A stretch of 45,171 nt of DNA from Vitrella brassicaformis (taxonomy: Eukaryota > Sar > Vitrellaceae), in NCBI GenBank assembly GCA_001179505.1, contig CDMY01000600.1, forward strand, positions 1 to 45,171. Direction: 5' to 3'. Shown here piece by piece: positions 35,901-45,171 of the stretch (the stretch's first letter is position 1; every line of letters starts with the position of its first letter). A model generated the notes under the pieces. The model did no database searches. It worked only from the letters and a program-made list of their open reading frames with translations, and was not told the DNA's origin. Position numbers and translations under genes: made by a program.

Positions 35901-36942
35901 ACTGCACCCAAGTGCAGCCCGTCCAGCCTTACTTGAGGTCCACAGATTGGCTGTTGTCCACGAGCAGCAGCTGGCCGCTCTCAGCAGCCACCAGCACACG
36001 CAGATCGGCAATACTCATGCTCGTGGACGACAGAGAGGGTGACACGGCCGCCGGGCGGCCATCGGGCGTCCTCACGTGGAGGTTGGCGGCCGCCCGTGCC
36101 GACTGGTGTGGCGGAAAGAGGACGCACATGCTCATGGGAGGGCTGCGAAGGCCGGCGTCCGCCAGCCGTGTGCACTGGGCCCTCTCGAGTGAGAAGTTGG
36201 CGTAGAGGCGGAGGGCGGCCGACAGCAGCACCACACCATTGTCGAACACACACGCCTGGATCACGCCGCCCTGCACACAACCATGTCGACAAATGATGAT
36301 CAAGGGCATCAATCACGCCATCCTGTTGGTGAGATGTGGGTTGGTTCTCACTTCATTCTTGATCCGCTCGTCGACAGTGAAGAAGTGCATCTGTTCGCAC
36401 AGCGCCGAGAAGGTCCGCACCACACCGTCACCAAACACGCACACCAACACCTGACCGCGCAGAAGACGACCAGCACCCTTCGTGTGTGCGCTGTGCATCC
36501 ATCATTCCTGGTGTTTGTATGTCACCTCTTCGTCGGCCCATTCCATGGCAATGAGCTCCCTGAACGTCCACTGAGCCGAACCCAACCGACGGCCAGCCGC
36601 CGTGTAGGTCTGCGCAATCAACAGACAGACACAAAGGCGAAGTGTGCGGCTCTGCGCCTGCCTGATCTTGCAGAGTGCTTGTGCCGACCTGCAGCTGCGG
36701 GCGCAGCGCGCCTCGGGAAGGCTGGAATATCTTCTCATTGCGCACAGTCGCTGAAGGTGCAGGACAAATGCGGACACTCATGACAGATGCTTTCCGTGTT
36801 GTCTGTTACCTATAGGTCCTCCGAATGGCGCTGCGGCGACGACAGAGAGCCTCAGTTTGTCCCGATCTGCCGCCCAGTCCGTCGGATGAAGGGAATACAG
36901 ATCCGTGCGCCTATACCAAAGCGTGTCGAGTTTCTGCCACAT
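32901..36942 (-). CDS. VPS16: VPS16, HOPS/CORVET core subunit
   Basis: Start ATG 36942-36940, first exon 36942-36810; stop TGA 32903-32901. The N-terminus (MWQKLDTLWYRRTDLYSLHP, later VVAAAPFGGPI) corresponds to the start of human VPS16 (YRKYELYSMDW, VAAAPYGGPI). Further hallmarks run in order through many small exons: KKPKQMVW, VSELDGVRILT, FVEACRNIRVCLAVRG, PDKRYWRVKIDALAD and SPIGYDPFIAACVRVRAVDA. These match the beta-propeller half (Vps16 N) and the alpha-solenoid half (Vps16 C). The last exon ends with a Gly/Ser/Ala-rich tail. In other eukaryotes VPS16 binds VPS33 and is a core subunit of the CORVET and HOPS tethers acting in endosome and vacuole fusion; in apicomplexan relatives these complexes serve secretory organelle traffic. 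It is divergently paired with glucosidase I. I see no break in the frame, but not every exon border was traced. Confidence 0.9.
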
Positions 36943-37100
36943 CGCGATGAACGTAGCACCGTCAGATCTTGCTTAGAAGCAGCTCCTCTGCGCTCGCAAG
37001 CTAAGCTCGCAAGTGAGAAGAGGGAGGCTTTTCATTCAACAAACACGAAGAAGGACGCAGAAGACATTCTCTATCACCGGCTTTGCTAAATCTGGGCAAT
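36943..37100. promoter_or_regulatory. Bidirectional promoter between VPS16 and glucosidase I
   Basis: Only 158 bases separate the two divergent ATGs. The 8-mer AGCTCGCA is at 37004-37011, and a 7-of-8 copy (CGCTCGCA) is at 36991-36998, giving a near-duplicate CTCGCAAGCTAAGCTCGCAAG. The rest is comparatively AT-rich for this genome. Confidence 0.5.
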
Positions 37101-40100
37101 ATGTACTGGATCTCTTCGGCCGTGTGCGTCTTCCTGATTCTGCTTCTGTTATCCATCGAAGGGGCCATCAGCATCAGCAGCCTTGACAGCCTCTACACGG
37201 CCGAATACAACGCAACAATGAAATGGGGCACTTATCGGCCCGGCGTCTACTTCGGGACTCGGTCACGAGACCCTCTCAGCGTCCTTCATGGGCTGGCATG
37301 GTCCCGCCCCGATGGCCTGGAGATCCACCATGACTGCAAGCAAGACGAGAAGGTGCGGCAGTTCGGATGGCTGGAGCATGACGGCGCCTCTTACGGCTAT
37401 CAGGAGATCGTCGATGACAGGTCCCACGTGCTGCTGCACACGTCCTTTGCTAAGCATGCCGACAGGCCGGGGGAGATCTTCCACACTCGGGTCGTGGCCA
37501 GGCCGCTGGCGGAGGACGACACCAAGGCAGTGAGCCTACTTGTGTATGTCGGTGTGGAGGATGAGAGCGGCCATGTTGTCGTCGACGAGCAAGTGACGCC
37601 GTTCAAGACCAAAGACGGCAAGAAGCACATCGACGCGAGTGGCTTTACAAAGAGCGGCAAGCTCCGGGTCGGCCTGACGGGATCTGTGCCGCACAAGGAG
37701 AGCGGAATTGGAGACTTTCGGTCTCTAGTTGAGGTGTCAGCGGCTGACGGGACGGCAATCAAGGTGTTCTATCACTCCCTCTCTCTCGACGATGAGGACG
37801 ATCCGGCCGTCAAGACTGTGTGGAACGCGGAGCATCACCTTTCGCAGCACCTGAAGCGGAAAAAGGTCAAGGCCAAGACTGACGCACCCACAGGCGGCCC
37901 TTCCCCACCCCCTGCACCCCAGATCGCCGTGCTACAGGACACCACGGATGACTCTGCCAAGCTGGTGTTCCTGCAGCTGCTCGTCAAGCCACCTGCAGAC
38001 GGCATCACTATCGACACACACTTCTTCACCAGAGCGTCGCTGGAGGCACTGGATGACGCAACAGTCAACGCCCTCCTCTCCCCCTCCCCCTCTGAATACC
38101 TCACCCAACTGCTTGATGCCAAGTCAGCGGCCTTTCACGACAAGTATCGGCGCATATTCCCTGTCAAGCCGACAGGAGGCGGGGAGGACTGGCCAACGAG
38201 CTACGAGAAAGTGGCCAAGGCGGCCTTCTCAAACCTGATCGGCGGCCTCGGCTACTTCCACGGCCCTCTCCCCGTGGCCAAGGGCGCCAAGCCACGCACG
38301 CTGACGGCCTTCTCTGCGGTCCCCAGCCGGTCGTTCTTCCCACGTCCATTTCTGTGGGACGAGGGCTTCCATGGTATGGTGATCAGCAAGTGGGACAGCC
38401 GCGTGTTCCTCGACGTGCTGGTGCACTGGATGGGGCTCATGGACACCGACGGATGGATCCCCCGTGAGCCTGCCCTGTGCGAGGAGGCCTTGACCAGAGT
38501 GCCCGAGCAGTTCCGGCTGCAAAGCAGAGAGGTCAGGGACGGGCGGGGTTGTATGATGCCCAGTAGCACATCTCTCGATTGTCCATTGCTGTGTGTGCAG
38601 GTAGCGAATCCGCCCAGCCTCGTGCTGCCGCTGATGGACCTCATCGATGCGGCAATGGTACAGAATCAAACACCGCCACGACCATGCCAACGTCTGCATG
38701 CACGGCTTGCCATGTGCGCGTCAGGAGAACGGCAAGTGTGCCGTACTATCCTCCCCTGACGACCCGCTGGTCGACAATTCGGCCGCCGACTGCTCGACGC
38801 CATCAGCGGGCGAGTCGCAATGGAGGCAGGCCATCGACCCCGCCCTGCTGTCTGCCGTGGCGTCATCCCTCTACCCCCGGCTGAGTCAGTGGTACCACTT
38901 CCTCAAGAAAAGCCAGGCGTCCAAGACTAAGGGGTGCTACAGGTGGCACCAGCGCACCACCGCACACACATACGGCAGTGGTTTCGACGACTACCCACGG
39001 GGGGTGCTGCCCACCACCACTGAGTGCCACCTGGACCTCCACGTGTGGATGATCGTCATGGCTTCAGCAATGCTCAAGCTCACCAAGTCAGAAAAGACAC
39101 ACAGCATCACTTGCACTCCTGTCTTTATGCTCTGTTCCAATGTGTGTGTATGTCAGGTATCTGCTGAGCCACTCCCCGTCTACCTCTCTCACGCAGAAAG
39201 ACGTCTCGCAGTGGAGCAAGGAGGTGACCCAGCTGCGTGACTTCCTCGTCAAGGACAAGACCAAGCTATACGACCCCTCGACGGGGCTGCTGGCAGACTA
39301 CATGGGCGAGCAGCCCACCACACGCACCGGCGCCCTCATGCTGGTGCCGCCATGGCGGACTGATGGGAGATGTGGAGAGGAGTTCAAACAGGACAACGGC
39401 AAACCTGGTAGGGAAACTGAAACTGCGAGCGTGGCTTGATATCTGCGTGCGCACCTCTGTCTGTGTCTGCATGTGCGTGTAGGTGAGTGTGACCCGTACA
39501 GCCCCTCCCCCTGTTGCTCGCCATCCGGGTGGTGCGGCAGCTCACCGCAGCACTGCCAGTGTGAAGGATGTACCATCTCTCTGCCCCTCGAGAAGCGACC
39601 CAAGATGCCCACCAAAGCTGCCACGTCGCCACACATCGGTGTGGTCTCCCTCTTCCCCTTCCTCTTCGGCATACTCGCCGACCAAACACCTGCCGGCTCG
39701 TCTTCCACATGGCTGGGGAAGCAGCTGCCGGCCATAGTGGATGACGTGATGCTGAGTGAGGATCGTCTGTGGTCGAGGGCGGGGCTGCGGAGCCTCTCCA
39801 AGAGCGATGTACTGTTTGGGAGCGGGGAGAACTACTGGCGCAGCAACGTGTGGATCAACATCAACTTCCTGGCGCTGAGGGCCATCAAAAAGTACTATCT
39901 GCTAGACAGGGAGGAGGGCGGCAGTGGCGATGTGACGCTGCCGGGGCCGCTCAGGGCCTCGATGGACAGGTGAGAGGGACGGGAATATATACGCACGTGC
40001 AGTGCCTGTCGATCTAACCATGGGATTGTCTTGGGCGCATGCAGGCTGTATTGGGAGCTTCGCGAGCGTCTCGTTGCAACCATCATGACCGCATACGAAA

Positions 40101-40289
40101 AACAGGTAATGCACTTTCTGGAATGACCTTGCAGGCCTCGGTATCTCCTCTCTCTCTGTGCGTCCCTATGCGTGTGTGCAGGGCTACATGTATGAGAGCT
40201 ACCACGAGCGGAGTGGGCGAGGTTTGGGTGCGGCGCCGTTCACAGGCTGGACAGCCACCGTGGTGCTCATCGTCGCAGAGCTATTCTGA
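37101..40289 (+). CDS. MOGS: Mannosyl-oligosaccharide glucosidase (alpha-glucosidase I, GH63)
   Basis: Removes the terminal glucose from Glc3Man9GlcNAc2 in the ER lumen, the first trimming step of N-glycan processing. Seven exons (37101-38531, 38601-38657, 38725-39086, 39157-39407, 39483-39969, 40045-40105, 40182-40289) sum exactly to 918 codons plus TGA, close to the usual 800-850. A type II signal-anchor is visible at residues about 7-24 (AVCVFLILLLLSIEGAI). GH63 landmarks are GTYRPGVYFGTRSRDPLS, FLWDEGFHGMVISKWD, GFDDYPRG (containing the presumed acid Asp), YWRSNVWININFLALRA, YESYHERSGRG (presumed base Glu) and the end GAAPFTGWTATVVL. Odd feature: a Cys-rich hevein-like insert (CCSPSGWCGSSPQHCQC) in the catalytic half. 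Divergent from VPS16. Confidence 0.93.
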
Positions 40290-40725
40290 CCACCATGCGA
40301 TCGCACTGCATGTGGGGACGGCTGGAATTACGTGTCGAGATGCTATTTGTCAGATGAGTTTATGGTGTGTCGTGTGTGCATGAATGAGTGCGTGTAGATT
40401 CAGGTCAGGCAAGTTGAGTAGGCAGGCCTGACGCCAATTAGACCGGAGTGAGCACGTGCGGATTTGGTGAGCATGACATGCAGTCGGGTTGAGAGCTGCA
40501 TCTTTCGTATCCACACATCGTTCGGTCACCCATGGACACATCGTTCCAATCCATGCAGCCCAATTTGCCAAAAGGAAACCACACGCCCATCTGCACAGCC
40601 AAGTACACGACCCATTCGGTGGAGCACGTCTGCTTTCGGTCCCAGGGTGCAGAAGAGGTCTGCGATGCACCGCCCGTGGCGGGGGTGGGGGGCGTGGTGG
40701 GCATGGCGGGTGGGGGCTGGGGCGC
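40290..40725. other. Convergent intergenic region
   Basis: This lies between the 3' ends of glucosidase I and the small minus-strand gene. A minus-strand open frame of about 88 codons (40438-40704) has no coding character and overlaps the presumed 3' UTR. Confidence 0.4.
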
Positions 40726-41646
40726 TTAGTGGGAGAAGGAGGGGGAGGGGACGGGCCGGTCGACCCAGGTCCACGGCTCGGAGAGGGGGATCTCGACAGG
40801 GGTCCACCCGTGCCACTGCAAGAGGTCGACGCGGCCCTACAGACAGACAGACAGACGGACAATCGATGAGCCAGGATGTGTGTGTGGACAGTCTTTCTGG
40901 GTGGGTGGGTGGCTGGCTTACGTGCCACAACTCGAAGCGGGGATAGGAACCGTCGGGCAGCTGGACATCGGGGTGATGGCCCAGCCGCTTCTTGTGGATC
41001 AGTTCCACCTTCCCCTCGAGGATCTGAGGGAGCAATTCAATAAGAGAGAACAACAGTCATCCGATGGGCGCGTCTCCTTCATCCATCGATTCGCGCACTT
41101 TGGGTTTCGGTCCTCCCTTGAGCTTCTTGATCTCCTCGCGGGTGGGGAAGCGGCTGCCGGGCTTCATGTCGGCCAGCACCCGTTCCTTCAGGCACTCGAG
41201 CGTCTTCTCTGGCAGGCGCCGGTGCTGCTGGAGTGGGTCTTTCACCGGCACCCTCCCGCTGCACGCACAAACACGACAGACAGAGAGAGATTGAGGCGAG
41301 ATTCGTGACGTGCCAGTGTCCCTGAATTCCCGTGCAGATGCACTCACGCGCAGGCAGCGTCAATCATCGCCTCTTGACAGGCGACCGCCCACGCCGGGCT
41401 GCCGGCGAAGGCCTTCGTGGTGGTAAAGGGGGTCAGGCCCCGCCCAAGGCGGGCAATGGCGGAATCTCTAGCAGGCTCCACCAGTGCCACTTCAGGTTGG
41501 GCACTCAGCCCTACAGACAGACAGTCGATGAGCCAGGATGTGTGTGTGTGAGGCCTTCAGCACAACACAGAAGCCTTCCGTCATGTCACTGTGCATGTTT
41601 TGCCTGCCTGCTGCCCACCTGCAGCGGCCACCGATGCGTCCGTCAT
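40726..41646 (-). CDS. Small conserved-looking protein of unknown function (187 residues)
   Basis: Five exons with canonical borders (41646-41619, 41510-41348, 41258-41099, 41023-40922, 40836-40726) sum to exactly 188 codons including TAA, so the model is robust. The protein begins MTDASVAAAGLSAQ. It contains AWAVACQEAMIDAACAGRVP, a basic helical segment TREEIKKLKGGPKPKILEGK, then HHPDVQLPDGSYPRFELWHG, and a Trp-rich end (LLQWHGWTPVEIPLSEPWTW). I recognise no family. The basic middle and short length could fit an organellar ribosomal or assembly protein, but that is a guess. Introns 1 and 4 share a near-identical 3' portion (see findings). The upstream DNA (41990-42160) carries an inverted copy of the cassette found at 25637-25809. 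Confidence 0.65.
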
Positions 41647-42697
41647 GCTAATGGGACCTGCACAACGGCACACACACAGCTGAGATGCGAAATGCACTGA
41701 CGGATGTGCCAAGGACTCTCTTGTGCGCTCAACCGCTCAGGAGCCAGCTCAGCTTCCAAGCTACCAAATTTGGAGCACTTGGCAATCAATGGCACCGGGA
41801 TTGCGATGTCTGCTGCCCTGCTGAGCTTCTCCACGAGCCGGTGCTTTCAGCAACACGAGCACAGGCCGCGAGGGTCGGTGGAGCAGCTTGAGGGCGGTTG
41901 GCTCATCCACAGCGGACGAGGCTCATTGCCGCTGCTTCCGTGAGGCTCTCAACGATCCAGAATGCGTCGAAATTCCCCCATCGGTCTCATTTTGCGAGCT
42001 TGAAATTGCGGGCCGTTCGGCTTTTTTCGCTTCGTTCGCGAGTTTTCTCGAGGGATGTGTGTGTGCCATTGCACAGAGGACCCCCTCAGCCGATAAAATC
42101 AGAAAACGAATTTGCCACTGTTGAGAAAATCAGCCGTTCGATCCTCACTCGATCGGCTTCTGCGGCCGCTGCCGAGGGCCTGTTGGGCTGCCCGGGGGGC
42201 TGGGCGGCCTCTTGACGGCCGCCGTGACCGGCAAGAAAGGCAAAAAGACGAAGGCAATGCGTCCCCTTCGCCATCAGCACACTCGGCTGAGGTGTGTGTG
42301 AGTGCGGTGGCGTCAAGTATCGGCTCGTATGCATAGCGCCATGCAGTGCGGTCAGCACGGCGGAGGTCTGGCAAGTCACGCAAACACAGTGAAGACAGCA
42401 CAGAGTACAATGGGCGACATGGTGTGTCTTGGAAGGATGGAGCACACTGAGAGGGAGATACCTGTCTGTCTGTCTGTCTGTCCGATGACACAGCGCCGTC
42501 GTTGGTCACACTTGATACGTTCGTTTATTACACCCACCGTGGAGGTCTCCTCAGCACCACTCAGAGAGAATCAGGCTCCGCGAACACACACACTCCCATC
42601 CCCCCCACACACTCACGTCGCTGCCCCACCAGCAGAGCCTCATCCTCACAGAAGAATCGAACACCTGTGGTGCCGGTATTAAATGGGTCGAGTGATT
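41647..42697. promoter_or_regulatory. Upstream region with inverted regulatory cassette
   Basis: I see no gene in this kilobase. TGCGAGCT at 41993-42000 and the repeat 42091-42160 are an inverted copy of the arrangement at 25637-25809. In this orientation the cassette points toward the minus-strand gene starting at 41646, with the 8-mer about 350 bases from its ATG. A CTGT microsatellite occurs at about 42463-42482. Confidence 0.45.
42091..42160 (-). repeat. Dispersed inverted repeat, copy 2
   Basis: The reverse complement of this segment matches 25637-25710 with few differences over about 65 bases, including the CGATCGAGTGAGGATCGAA block and GGCAAATTCGTTTTC. Confidence 0.7.
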
Positions 42698-42917
42698 TCA
42701 GGCGCCGTTCTCCTCGTCAGCCGATGCACTGTCACCTGTCATGAAGACACACGTGCACACCTGGATGTCGCGCATAGACGTCAGGACATGTGTGGTGTGT
42801 CTTCTTTCCTGTGTACCTCCGCTGTCCTCTCCGTTGATGTCGTCATCCAGATCATCCCAACCACCGCCATGGCCGTCGGAATCTACACCACACACACACA
42901 CACACACACACACACAA

Positions 42918-42951
<34 letters not shown>

Positions 42952-45171
42952 AGAGACGCCATCCGTCCATCCATGGCCACCATGTGTGTGTGTCCCTCCC
43001 TCCCTGTCCACACCGTCATCATCGTAGCTGTTATCGTCTACTTGGCCGTCGAAGACGTATGGCGCCACCCGCCTCAACGCCACACGGGCCAGCTGAGTGG
43101 TCAAGAGGAAGCGGTCCTTAAAGGCACCCCTCACACGCACGGGCGCCTCGGTCGTCAGAACACTGACGCACACTGCAGACAGTCACACACAGACAGCACT
43201 GGTGATATGTGACCACCAGAGCTGCCTTCCTGTCATACTTACCGATGCCGTTGCCACAACCCTTCACGTTCATCCACGCGACGAAGTTGTGGCTGCTGTT
43301 GGTCAGCACCAGATCCCGTATGTCACCGTCACAGCTCATTGTGGTGGTGCACCCGGCCACGGGTGTGTGGGGCGACTGGGTGAGGAGGCCATCCAGACGG
43401 CCGCCACCAACACGCCTGAACCAACCAGACACACAAACACAAACACAGACGCACCCCTTTTGCAACTGGTGCCATTGATGTGGTACCTGTTGGGCGATAT
43501 GAATGTGCTATTGGTCTGGTGAGTCCCGTTGAAGTGGACGATGACCATGCTCTTGGCGAACGACGATAGCGACGCATCGGTGGTCGGGAGGATCGACAAC
43601 TATCTGCCCGAGTAGAAGATCTCGCTGTGCACTGGCGGGTCGTGCTCCAGTCGGTGCCGCTCATACAGATGGCCGGCACCGGGGAGGGGCGGGTTGACAT
43701 CCAGCCGGAAGCCGGGCGTGTCCTTGATGGCCCGCACCTCACCATTCCCATGGCGGAAGATCTGGAGGCGGCTGCTCTTGCCGAAGTCCACGTGGCGGCC
43801 GACCATCATGAACTGCGCCAACACACGAGCTACCGATCCATACGCCTACACGACACCACACAGACAGAGAGAGAGAGAGAGAGAGAGGAATGACTGAGGC
43901 CTCCCTGTTCTCCCGCCCCTGTGTGTGTGCGTGCCTTACCGCCTTGTTGGCGTGTGTGTTGATGTCATCTGTCGTGAGGTTGAGGGGCAGCGTGCAGTAG
44001 CGGCACTGGCTGGCCCACTGCAGCACCTCTCGCATCTCTTCCCACCGCCCGCCCTCCTCGGCTATCCACACCGCCGCCATGAGCTCACCCATCCCCAGAG
44101 ATGGGTCGAACTGCACCAGCTGCAGATGCTGAGTGTTGATGCCATCTCCGTCACGGCTCAGTGAGTTGGCGAGGCGGGTGCGCAGCTCAGCTATGGTGAA
44201 GGCAGCCCGGATGCGCCGCGATGTGGCCCTCAGGCGGGCAACCGTGACGATGTCGGGCAGATGGCCTCGGCTGCCAACGAACAAGTAGCTGACGGGATGC
44301 TCCTGGGCGGACAGAAAGATATGGACTGCATGGCGCCAGCAAGGGGTTCCTGTTGGGTTGGGTTTGCCTCACCTGTCCATCAGACGTGTGCTGGCCAGAG
44401 GGTGATGTGTCATCATGCGGCGACCGGGACACCACTCGAGGCGACACGAAAGACGACCGGCCTCTGCTGTGGCTGCCGCTCTTGTTGAGAGCACGTGGCG
44501 CGATGATCTTGTTGTGGTGGTTGCCCTCTGTCATCTCCGCCGGCCCCTTCTCGACCTCGCGAGGCAGCACTGAGGTCATCTTAGTGGTGAAGAAGGGGCA
44601 TGACGTCGTCCACTCGCACAGCGGCTCACTCGTCAGACCGCCGACACCCTGACAGACAGACAGACAGACAGACAGACACACAGACAGACAAGGGGAGTGA
44701 GAGCAATGAATCCCGAGAGCCATGTCTGTCAGTGCATTTCACACACTGACCTCCTGAAGCTGTTGCTGGCCTTTGCTCTCTCCTCCTTGCCCAAGGTCCC
44801 CCGACACACCACCTGCACACACACACACAGACGGCTCTTGGTGCATCTTATGGGTCGCCGTGTCATCCCTCTGTCGTCTCATACCCCGGCCACCAGCAGC
44901 AGACACAGCACTAGCAGTAGCGGCAAGGAAAGAGGGCACCGAGGAGCCATCCGCCCTCACAGCAGCATGGGCCTGCACACACACATGTGCATCAGATTGC
45001 CCGGCGCCACTGATGCTCTCTCTCCTCTTCGAGAACCTACCGAGTGAGGTGCGTCAGATGTGTCGCTTGCCTCTCCTTCTACGCCACTCGCCTCGCCAGC
45101 ACCGACCTGAGGGCACACCACACCACACGAAGCCATGCAAGTGCACCCACATCCCGCACATATGTCGACGT
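42698..45171 (-). CDS. Mosaic coiled-coil/F-box-like paralogue (5' end beyond window), with in-frame TAG
   Basis: The gene runs off the right edge. Its visible N-terminal exons (VGAGEASGVEGEASDTSD; AHAAVRADGSSVPS; GGVSGDLGQGGESKGQQ; GVGGLTSEPLCEWTTSC) are paralogous exon by exon, including introns, to 28828-29584 on the plus strand. After SPSGQ the two genes diverge: this one has GHLPDIVTVARLRATSRRIR, a plausible F-box-like start, then LPLNLTTDDINTHANKA (exon end 43940) and YGSVARVLAQFMMVGRHVDF (from 43845). A TAG at 43602-43600 interrupts the frame between FYSGR and LSILPTTDASLSSFAKSMVI. Downstream exons continue (SHNFVAWMNVKGCGNGIG; VRVRGAFKDRFLL) to an acidic tail, GGGWDDLDDDINGEDSGG then DSASADEENGA, and a TGA at 42700-42698. 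A 33-nt intron ending at that TAG would restore the frame; alternatively this is a pseudogene. Function is unknown. Confidence 0.5.
42886..42954 (+). repeat. (AC)n(AG)n microsatellite in an intron
   Basis: On the minus, coding strand this reads (CT)n(GT)n and ends at a TAG/AG acceptor before the acidic exon of the partial gene. Confidence 0.8.
43861..43888 (+). repeat. (AG)n microsatellite in an intron
   Basis: On the minus strand it is a CT run lying just upstream of the acceptor of the exon starting at 43845. Confidence 0.75.
44651..44690 (+). repeat. (CAGA)n microsatellite in an intron
   Basis: On the minus strand it is a CTGT run ending in the CAG acceptor of the exon that starts GVGGLTSEPL. 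Confidence 0.8.

Noticed and set aside
40438-40704. Minus-strand open frame of 88 codons downstream of the 187-residue gene
   Set aside because: It starts after that gene's TAA in the presumed 3' UTR and has no recognisable motif or splice support.
1-45171. Prokaryotic-type systems (operons, CRISPR arrays, insertion sequences)
   Set aside because: Every well-supported gene is intron-containing and eukaryotic in type; the direct repeats seen are microsatellites or duplicated gene segments.

Overview
The window looks like nuclear DNA of an intron-rich, GC-rich protist. Nearly all genes are split into many small exons by GT-AG introns, commonly about 60 to 100 nt, and these typically end in a (TG)n tract followed by CAG. 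From the intron style and the mix of conserved eukaryotic genes with lineage-specific families I would guess a photosynthetic alveolate of the Vitrella (chromerid) type. That is an impression from the sequence, not a database result.

Layout. 0.4-5.1 kb (+): a tandem pair of ankyrin-like, low-complexity proteins, the second with apparent frame damage. 5.4-14.2 kb (-): one very long gene of about 25 exons whose N-terminus resembles Virilizer/VIRMA, the scaffold of the mRNA m6A writer complex. 14.4-19.8 kb (+): a secreted coiled-coil protein sharing a short divergent promoter with it. 20.2-23.6 kb (-): a gene beginning with a Skp1 domain that appears to run on into an F-box-like repeat protein. 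23.8-32.5 kb (+): three head-to-tail members of an expanding family (an F-box-like gene, an unrecognised gene and a mosaic F-box-like gene) that share 5' micro-exons, and in two cases a shared upstream region. 32.9-36.9 kb (-): VPS16, a core HOPS/CORVET subunit. 37.1-40.3 kb (+): ER alpha-glucosidase I (GH63), divergent from VPS16. 40.7-41.6 kb (-): a small unrecognised 187-residue protein. 42.7-45.2 kb (-): a partial mosaic gene whose N-terminal half is an inverted paralogue of the 28-30 kb gene.

Four themes stand out. First, housekeeping genes (VPS16, glucosidase I, the Virilizer-like gene) alternate with a recently duplicated, module-swapping family that looks like ubiquitin-ligase adaptors. 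Second, an 8-mer, TGCGAGCT/AGCTCGCA, recurs in the intergenic promoter regions. Third, three members of the duplicated family have an in-frame TAG followed by continued coding sequence; this could be pseudogenisation, tiny introns, readthrough or assembly error. Fourth, some introns appear to be only about 32-35 nt long or to use GC-AG ends. Exon borders were worked out by hand from frame and splice consensus. They are firm for glucosidase I and the 187-residue gene, fairly good for the Virilizer-like gene, and partly unresolved elsewhere. I saw no tRNA, rRNA, CRISPR array or recognisable transposase.
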